Shown here piece after piece: positions 7,037-12,380 of a stretch of 12,380 nt of DNA; position 1 is the stretch's first letter; each line of letters opens with the position of its first letter. The notes beneath the pieces were generated by a model. That model did no database searches. It saw only the letters and a program-made list of their open reading frames with translations, and was not told the origin of the DNA. This DNA is from Tannerella sp. GTDB taxonomy: Bacteria; Bacteroidota; Bacteroidia; Bacteroidales; Tannerellaceae. The stretch covers positions 1 through 12,380 of the forward strand of contig JAITDQ010000312.1 of assembly GCA_031282485.1 (NCBI GenBank), written 5' to 3'. The translations under genes were made by a program, and so were the position numbers.

Positions 7037-7551
7037 TGATTAAAAAAGAAGAATTAGTTAAAATAGGACACTTTGCCAAACCGCATGGAATAAAGGGCGA
7101 AATATCGCTTGTGACGGATTATGATCCGGCTGACATTCCCTGCGATGATCCGTATATCGTTTGTGATATGGACGGCATACCGGTACCTTTTTTTATTGAT
7201 TCGTGCAGGCAGAAAAGCAATACAACGGCGCTCATCGGGCTTGACGGCATTGATTCCGAAGAAAAAGCAAAGCTTTTCACCGGAAAACCGGCCTGTATCC
7301 CGGCCGATATGTTACCGTCGCACGACGAAGATATGACCGGCTGGAAACATATCACAGGTTATACGGTATCGGACGAAAAATTCGGGACGATCGGGCCGGT
7401 AACGGATATCGACGACAAAACGATGAATATCCTGTTGACGGTCGATTGCAGGGAAAAGGAAATACTTATTCCGGCGGCGCTGGTGACGGCGGTCGATTCG
7501 GAACGGAAAACGATCGAAGTAGCGCTGCCTGAAGGCTTTTGGGAAATATAA
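7033..7551 (+). CDS. rimM: 16S rRNA processing / ribosome maturation factor RimM
   Basis: RimM binds ribosomal protein S19 and helps mature the head of the 30S subunit. The 172-residue protein has the N-terminal RimM motif KIGHFAKPHGIKGEI (10-24) and the domain-joining EEKAKLFTGKPACIP (76-90). The C-terminal PRC-barrel follows from about 103 (GWKHITGYTV, FGTIGPVTDI) and ends in ILIPAALV..VALPEGFWEI. The first ATG overlaps the murA stop; a second ATG lies directly after it, so the true start could be one codon later. Placement between murA and envelope genes instead of with rpsP-trmD-rplS is, from memory, usual in Bacteroidota. Confidence 0.93.
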   Translation: MMIKKEELVKIGHFAKPHGIKGEISLVTDYDPADIPCDDPYIVCDMDGIPVPFFIDSCRQKSNTTALIGLDGIDSEEKAKLFTGKPACIPADMLPSHDEDMTGWKHITGYTVSDEKFGTIGPVTDIDDKTMNILLTVDCREKEILIPAALVTAVDSERKTIEVALPEGFWEI

Positions 7552-7564
7552 TATAGATGTAGAT

Positions 7565-8425
7565 ATGAAACGGAAACATCCAAACAAATCATTCTGGAAA
7601 CGTATACGATTCAAGTATAAGTTTATGTTTTTCAACGAATCTACCCTGGAAGAGGTCTGGTCCGTTCGTTTGTCACAGCTGTCGGTTTTCATTTATGTAT
7701 GCGTATTTGCCTTCATCCTGATAACGCTTACATCCGTAATTATCATACTGACCCCCATACGCAACTACCTGCCCGGATACTTGGATGTAGAGGTGCGTAA
7801 AGCGATTCTCGAGAACGCGCTAAGAGCGGATTCCCTGGAAGAAAGGCTCTCCGCCCAGTCCAATTACATCAAAAACATATCCGGCATCCTGTCCGGGAAT
7901 ATCAACATCGACTCGATACAGTACAGCGATTCGATGTCGTTCGTGACATCCGATTTCGACATCCCGCGCAGTGACAGGGAATCTACATTCATTGAAAAAT
8001 TCGAGGAAGAAGAAAAATACAACCTCACGGCATTAAACCCCAATCCGCCCCAGACGGAAATGTTTTTCTACCGGCCTCTGAACGGCATCATATCTTCTGC
8101 CTTCGATGAAGAGAAAAGACATTTCGGAATAGACCTGACATCCGCGCCCAAGACGAATGTGCTGGCCACACTCGACGGAACGGTTATCTACACGGGATTC
8201 GATCCCAAATACGGAAATGTGATATCTTTGCAGCATAAAAATGATTTTATATCCATATATAAACATAACGATATACTCCTAAAAGAGATTGGAGACCGCG
8301 TAATCACCGGCGAGGCGATTGCTGTCGTGGGAAATACGGGCGAGCTGTCAACAGGACCGCACCTGCATTTCGAATTGTGGCATAAGGGAACTCCCGTCAA
8401 CCCGGAAGAGTATATTGCATTTTAA
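7565..8425 (+). CDS. Membrane-anchored M23 (LytM-type) metallopeptidase
   Basis: Likely zinc endopeptidase that cuts peptidoglycan cross-links. The 286 residues begin with a basic cytoplasmic tail (1-36) and one transmembrane helix (about 39-63), followed by a short coiled-coil-like segment (about 75-105) and a low-complexity acidic linker. The M23 domain spans about 165-283. The zinc and catalytic residues are all present: H186 and D190 in HFGID, H234 in YKHND, H266 and H268 in PHLHFELW. It should therefore be active, unlike degenerate LytM regulators such as EnvC. It begins 13 nt after rimM. A role in wall remodelling or division fits the operon, but its activator is not visible. Confidence 0.93.
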   Translation: MKRKHPNKSFWKRIRFKYKFMFFNESTLEEVWSVRLSQLSVFIYVCVFAFILITLTSVIIILTPIRNYLPGYLDVEVRKAILENALRADSLEERLSAQSNYIKNISGILSGNINIDSIQYSDSMSFVTSDFDIPRSDRESTFIEKFEEEEKYNLTALNPNPPQTEMFFYRPLNGIISSAFDEEKRHFGIDLTSAPKTNVLATLDGTVIYTGFDPKYGNVISLQHKNDFISIYKHNDILLKEIGDRVITGEAIAVVGNTGELSTGPHLHFELWHKGTPVNPEEYIAF

Positions 8426-8439
8426 GTTGAAACAGTAAA

Positions 8440-9609
8440 ATGGCAAGACAGTTAGCTATATTAGGTTCTACCGGTTCGATAGGCGCACAGGCGTTAGAGG
8501 TAGTAAGCGCTCACCGGGAGTTATTCGAGGTGTACGCATTGACGGCCAACGACAATGCCGAACGGCTGATCGAACAGGCGCACCGGTACATGCCCGATAC
8601 GGTAGTCATTGCCAACGAAAAAAAATATCCCGAAGTAAAAGAAGCGCTCGAAGACCTCCCGATAAAAGTATGGGCGGGAGCAGACGCTATCGCCCAGGTT
8701 GTCACCGCAGAACCGATCGACATGGTGCTGACAGCCATGGTCGGTTATTCCGGCCTTCGCCCGACGGTCGAAGCCGTCAAAGCAGGCAAAGCCATAGCGC
8801 TTGCCAACAAGGAAACGTTAGTCGTAGCAGGCGAGCTGGTAACAAACCTCGCAAAAGAAAGGGAAGTCCCCATTATCCCGGTCGACTCCGAACATTCGGC
8901 CATTTTCCAGTGTCTCAACGGCGAATGGCGCAACCCGATAGAAAAAATACTGCTTACCGCTTCGGGCGGCCCGTTCTTCAACCGTACGAAAGAGGAACTT
9001 GCGTCGGCAACAAAGGAAGAAGCGCTCAAACATCCGAACTGGAACATGGGCGCCAAGGTGACGATCGATTCGGCATCGCTGATGAACAAAGGATTTGAAA
9101 TGATTGAGGCCAAATGGCTTTTCGATGTTCAACCGGAACAGATCGAAATCGTCGTTCATCCGCAATCGATCATACACTCCATGGTTCAGTTCGAAGACGG
9201 CGCAATCATGGCGCAGTTAGGCATCCCCGACATGAAACTGCCCATATCGTATGCCTTCTCCTATCCCAAACGGCTGAAAAGTCCGTCCGTAAGACTGGAT
9301 TTCTTTTCCTGCCGCTCGCTTACCTTCGAACGTCCCGACACGGAAAAATTCCGAAATCTGGCGTTCGCTTTCGAAGCCGTGCGCAAAGGCGGAAACATGC
9401 CGTGCATACTGAATGCCGCAAACGAAATCGCTGTGTCCGCTTTCCTTCAGGGCAAAACAGGTTTTCTGCAGATGAGCGATATCATAGAACAGACGATGAC
9501 AAAATCATCCTTCATTACAAATCCCGTTTACGAGGATTACGTCCGCACCGATACGGAAGCCCGCCGTATCGCGGAAGAATTTATAACTGAAAGCAAACTT
9601 ACAAATTAA
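8440..9609 (+). CDS. dxr: 1-deoxy-D-xylulose 5-phosphate reductoisomerase
   Basis: Second enzyme of the MEP pathway, turning DXP into MEP with NADPH and a divalent metal. It supplies isoprenoids, including the undecaprenyl carrier for wall synthesis. The 389 residues fit the family. NADPH-binding GSTGSIGAQALEV lies at 9-21 and ALANKETLVVAGE at 120-132. Metal ligands are D149 and E151 (PVDSEHSAIFQC) and E220 in LMNKGFEMIEAKW. The segment HPQSIIHSMVQF (240-251) covers the flexible substrate loop, and MPCILNAANEIAV is the C-terminal marker. The ATG at 8440 lies 14 nt after the M23 gene. Dxr is the target of fosmidomycin. Nothing odd is seen. Confidence 0.97.
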   Translation: MARQLAILGSTGSIGAQALEVVSAHRELFEVYALTANDNAERLIEQAHRYMPDTVVIANEKKYPEVKEALEDLPIKVWAGADAIAQVVTAEPIDMVLTAMVGYSGLRPTVEAVKAGKAIALANKETLVVAGELVTNLAKEREVPIIPVDSEHSAIFQCLNGEWRNPIEKILLTASGGPFFNRTKEELASATKEEALKHPNWNMGAKVTIDSASLMNKGFEMIEAKWLFDVQPEQIEIVVHPQSIIHSMVQFEDGAIMAQLGIPDMKLPISYAFSYPKRLKSPSVRLDFFSCRSLTFERPDTEKFRNLAFAFEAVRKGGNMPCILNAANEIAVSAFLQGKTGFLQMSDIIEQTMTKSSFITNPVYEDYVRTDTEARRIAEEFITESKLTN

Positions 9610-9617
9610 CAGACAAT

Positions 9618-10940
9618 ATGGAAATATTTTTAATAAAAGCTGCACAGCTGATTTTTAGCCTCTCAATATTGGTGGTCATTCATGAATTTGGGCATTTCAT
9701 ATTCGCCCGCATATTCAAGGTGCGGGTTGAAAAGTTTTATCTGTTCTTTGACCCCTGGTTTTCGCTGTTCAAATTCAAACCGAAAAACAGCGATACGGAA
9801 TATGGCGTCGGCTGGCTGCCGCTTGGCGGATACTGCAAGATATCCGGCATGATAGACGAAACGATGGACAAAGAGCAAATGGCGCAACCGCCCAAACCAT
9901 ACGAATTTCGCTCCAAACCCGCGGGTCAACGGCTGCTCATCATGACGGCAGGAGTGATTTTTAACTTTTTACTCGCCTTATTCATCTACTCAATGGTATT
10001 ATTTTACTGGGGCGACACCTACCTCCCCCTGAAAAATGTAACCTGCGGTATGGAATATAGCAGTACGTTCAAAAATATCGGCTTCCGGGACGGCGACATC
10101 TTATTGAAAGCCGACACGACAGCGCTCGAACGTTTTGATGAGAACTGCATGCGTCAGGTAGTAAACGCACGTACGGTAACCGTTCTCAGGGACGGGAAAA
10201 ACGTCGTTATCGACATCCCCGGAGACATGATGGAACGGATTCTCCGGGAAAAGGAAGGCTTTGCCTATTACCGTTCCCCGTTGATTATCACCAGTGTCCA
10301 ATCGCAGTCGGCTATCGAAGCGGGACTGAAAAAAGACGACCGGATAACGGGTGTTAACGGAGTGGGCACCCCTGTTACATCGGATGTCGCAAATGAATTA
10401 TATGCCAACCGGGGAGAAACCGTAAGGATAGATATTTTGCGCAACGGACAGCCACTTTCGGTAAATGCCCCGATTGATTCGCTGGGATTTCTTGGAATAC
10501 AATACAACAACAGTCCTGCCTCAATCTACGAGACGGTTACTGTAAAATACAGTTTCTTCGGTTCATTCCCCGCAGGGGTAAAACTGGGCGTCAACACGCT
10601 CAAGGGTTACGTGAACGACATGAAATATGTATTTACGAAAGAAGGCGCAAAAAGTGTCGGCGGATTCGGCGCAATCGGCAACCTGTTCCCGGCCTCATGG
10701 AACTGGCGCATATTCTGGGAACGCACGGCATTCCTGTCAATCATACTTGCCTTTATGAACATCCTTCCGATCCCCGCCCTCGACGGCGGACATGTGATGT
10801 TTCTGCTCTACGAAGTCGTTACACGGCGCAAACCGGGAGACAAATTCCTCGAATACGCCCAGATAACGGGTATGATTATATTATTTTCTTTGCTTATCTT
10901 TGCAAACGGAAATGATTTGTTTAGATTTTTTTCCCGTTAA
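9618..10940 (+). CDS. rseP: RseP-type site-2 intramembrane metalloprotease
   Basis: Zinc protease of the inner membrane that cuts membrane-spanning substrates such as anti-sigma factors and leftover signal peptides. The 440 residues contain HEFGH (22-26) in the first membrane helix, a second helix at about 104-130, and two periplasmic PDZ-like regions. The first (about 145-200) is diverged; the second (about 222-290: ITSVQSQSAIEAGLKKDDRI) is clear. The third helix carries NILPIPALDGGH (381-392) with the zinc ligand D389, and a fourth helix is at about 412-430. All catalytic residues are present. It starts 8 nt after dxr, an order also known outside this phylum. No rseA-like anti-sigma gene is in the window, so its substrate is unknown. 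Confidence 0.95.
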   Translation: MEIFLIKAAQLIFSLSILVVIHEFGHFIFARIFKVRVEKFYLFFDPWFSLFKFKPKNSDTEYGVGWLPLGGYCKISGMIDETMDKEQMAQPPKPYEFRSKPAGQRLLIMTAGVIFNFLLALFIYSMVLFYWGDTYLPLKNVTCGMEYSSTFKNIGFRDGDILLKADTTALERFDENCMRQVVNARTVTVLRDGKNVVIDIPGDMMERILREKEGFAYYRSPLIITSVQSQSAIEAGLKKDDRITGVNGVGTPVTSDVANELYANRGETVRIDILRNGQPLSVNAPIDSLGFLGIQYNNSPASIYETVTVKYSFFGSFPAGVKLGVNTLKGYVNDMKYVFTKEGAKSVGGFGAIGNLFPASWNWRIFWERTAFLSIILAFMNILPIPALDGGHVMFLLYEVVTRRKPGDKFLEYAQITGMIILFSLLIFANGNDLFRFFSR

Positions 10941-10955
10941 ACAGAAAGGATAATT

Positions 10956-11699
10956 ATGATAAAAGCATTGCATCAATTAGGGGACTACGTACTTCTTATG
11001 AAGAAGGCCATTGCCATACCTACGCGATGGAATATGTTTTTCAAACAGTTAGTGAAAGAGATATACAAACTCGGCGTAGACTCGATCTGGATTGTTATTA
11101 TTATATCCGTCTTTATAGGAACCGTAATCGCCATCCAGATATCGCTAAACATAAGTTCACCCCTTATCCCCATGTTTACGATAGGTTATACAACGCGCGA
11201 GATTATTTTGCTGGAGTTTTCTTCCTCGATCATGTGCCTCATCCTTGCAGGCAAGGTAGGCAGTAACATTGCATCCGAGATCGGCACGATGCGCGTCACC
11301 GAGCAGATCGACGCAATGGAGATGATGGGCGTCAATTCCGCAAATTTTCTTATTATGCCTAAAATCGCAGGACTGATGATATTCATACCTGTGCTGGTCA
11401 TATTCAGTATGACCACCGGGCTTGCCGGGGGCATAGCGGCAAGTTATACGGGAGGAGGGATGACGCCTTCGTCTTTTGAGTTCGGGCTTCAGTATTACTT
11501 CAACTCGTTCTATATCTCATATTCGATCATAAAATCCGTAGTCTATGCATTCATCATATCGTCGATTGCTTCTTTTTTCGGATATACGGTAAAAGGCGGA
11601 TCGTTAATGGTAGGCAAAGCAAGCACAAACGCCGTCGTTATGAGCAGTATCATGATCTTGCTGGCCGATGTAATATTAACACACATAATGCTGACTTGA
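10956..11699 (+). CDS. mlaE: MlaE-family ABC transporter permease
   Basis: Inner-membrane permease of the Mla-type lipid transporter that moves phospholipids between the membranes to maintain the outer membrane. The 247-residue protein has the family length. It has an amphipathic N-terminal part followed by about five hydrophobic segments (near 42-66, 80-100, 136-160, 190-215, 225-245). The conserved motif LAGKVGSNIASEIGTMRVTE at 97-116, continuing with QIDAMEMMG, is diagnostic of MlaE. It begins 15 nt after rseP and is followed 1 nt later by the ATPase gene. The MlaD-like substrate-binding partner is not in view and may lie past the right edge or elsewhere. Confidence 0.95.
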   Translation: MIKALHQLGDYVLLMKKAIAIPTRWNMFFKQLVKEIYKLGVDSIWIVIIISVFIGTVIAIQISLNISSPLIPMFTIGYTTREIILLEFSSSIMCLILAGKVGSNIASEIGTMRVTEQIDAMEMMGVNSANFLIMPKIAGLMIFIPVLVIFSMTTGLAGGIAASYTGGGMTPSSFEFGLQYYFNSFYISYSIIKSVVYAFIISSIASFFGYTVKGGSLMVGKASTNAVVMSSIMILLADVILTHIMLT

Positions 11700-11700
11700 T

Positions 11701-12380
11701 ATGATAGAGGTAAAACACCTGATAAAATCATTCGACGGGAGAATCGTCATCAATGATATCAGCACGGTTTTTGAAACCGGGAAGATAAATCTTATTATAG
11801 GGCGAAGCGGTTCGGGAAAAACGGTTCTGCTGAAAAACGTAATCGGCCTGATGAAACCGGACGCGGGAGAAATTATATTTGACGGACGCAATATCCTGAA
11901 TATGAGCAAGCGGGAGACCCTTCTTCTGCGACGTGAAATGGGGCTGTTGTTTCAAGGCTCCGCCCTGTTCGACAGCATGACCGTACTGGAAAATGTAATG
12001 TTCCCGCTGGATATGTTTTCGAAGGAAACCGTACGGGAGCGCAGGAAACGGGCTGTGTCCTGTCTGGAAAGGGTCGATTTGTCCGGAACATACGATTTAT
12101 ACCCGTCGGAAATAAGCGGCGGTATGATGAAACGCGCCGCTATTGCACGCGCTATCGCATTACAGCCCAAATACCTGTTCTGCGACGAACCGAATTCGGG
12201 ACTGGATCCGAAAACCGCCCTGATCATAGACGGCCTGATCCATGGCATCACCGAAGAATACGGCATGACAACCGTTATCAACACACATGATATGAATTCG
12301 GTGATAAATATCGGCGAGAATATCATTTTTATCAAAGACGGCATCAATGAATGGAACGGCACCAAAGAGCAGGTTATAAG
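11701..12380 (+). CDS. mlaF: MlaF-type ABC transporter ATP-binding protein (C-terminus past right edge)
   Basis: ATPase that drives the MlaE permease. The 226 visible codons cover nearly the full nucleotide-binding domain. They include Walker A GRSGSGKT (34-41), Q-loop LFQGSALFD with Q85, signature ISGGMMKRAAIARAIA (138-153), Walker B KYLFCDEP (157-164) with the D-loop SGLDP after it, and the switch histidine in INTHDM (193-198). The signature SGGM(M)KRAA is typical of MlaF-type subunits. The start lies 1 nt after the mlaE stop, so the pair is almost certainly co-translated. The gene runs off the window with no stop; only a short C-terminal part should be missing. Confidence 0.95.
   Translation, partial: MIEVKHLIKSFDGRIVINDISTVFETGKINLIIGRSGSGKTVLLKNVIGLMKPDAGEIIFDGRNILNMSKRETLLLRREMGLLFQGSALFDSMTVLENVMFPLDMFSKETVRERRKRAVSCLERVDLSGTYDLYPSEISGGMMKRAAIARAIALQPKYLFCDEPNSGLDPKTALIIDGLIHGITEEYGMTTVINTHDMNSVINIGENIIFIKDGINEWNGTKEQVI

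Noticed and set aside
8670..9098. Plus-strand open frame of 142 codons inside dxr
   Set aside because: It is an out-of-frame shadow rich in Arg, Gly and Ser, overlapping the intact Dxr catalytic region.

Overview
The window reads as chromosomal DNA of a member of the Bacteroidota, most likely order Bacteroidales. The support is a SusC/RagA-type TonB-dependent receptor, an HU-like DNA-binding protein of the Bacteroidota-specific kind, the DUF4290-murA gene pair, and promoter elements of the Bacteroides type (TAnnTTTG) in place of E. coli-type -10 boxes. No tRNA, rRNA, CRISPR array, insertion sequence or phage gene was found.

Left part, minus strand (1-2403): the N-terminal 559 codons of a SusC-like outer-membrane receptor run off the left edge. 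Upstream of it on the same strand lies a 158-residue HU-like protein that stops where its usual C-terminal domain should begin. From 2404 to 3023 there is an AT-rich, 620-bp gap with no gene. It holds a perfect (TG)19 microsatellite, two short palindromes, and candidate promoter elements for both directions.

Middle (3024-5018): a secreted thioredoxin on the plus strand, with a well-placed promoter, converges on a ThiC-family gene on the minus strand. The ThiC-like protein keeps the N-terminal domain and most of the barrel. It lacks the C-terminal CX2CX4C motif that binds the radical-SAM [4Fe-4S] cluster, and it lacks the TPKEH segment that carries the second metal-binding histidine. There is no room upstream for a thiamin riboswitch and no thiamin gene nearby. 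It is the most unusual gene in the window.

Right part, plus strand (5112-12380): a tightly packed envelope operon in the order DUF4290 protein, murA, rimM, M23 metallopeptidase, dxr, rseP, mlaE, mlaF (partial at the right edge). Neighbouring genes overlap by up to 4 nt or are at most 15 nt apart, so one transcript from a promoter near 5074 is likely. The operon links the first committed step of peptidoglycan synthesis (MurA), a peptidoglycan hydrolase, the isoprenoid supply for the lipid carrier (Dxr), intramembrane proteolysis (RseP) and an outer-membrane lipid transporter (MlaEF), together with a ribosome maturation factor. MurA has Asp at the usual active-site Cys position, which predicts fosfomycin insensitivity.
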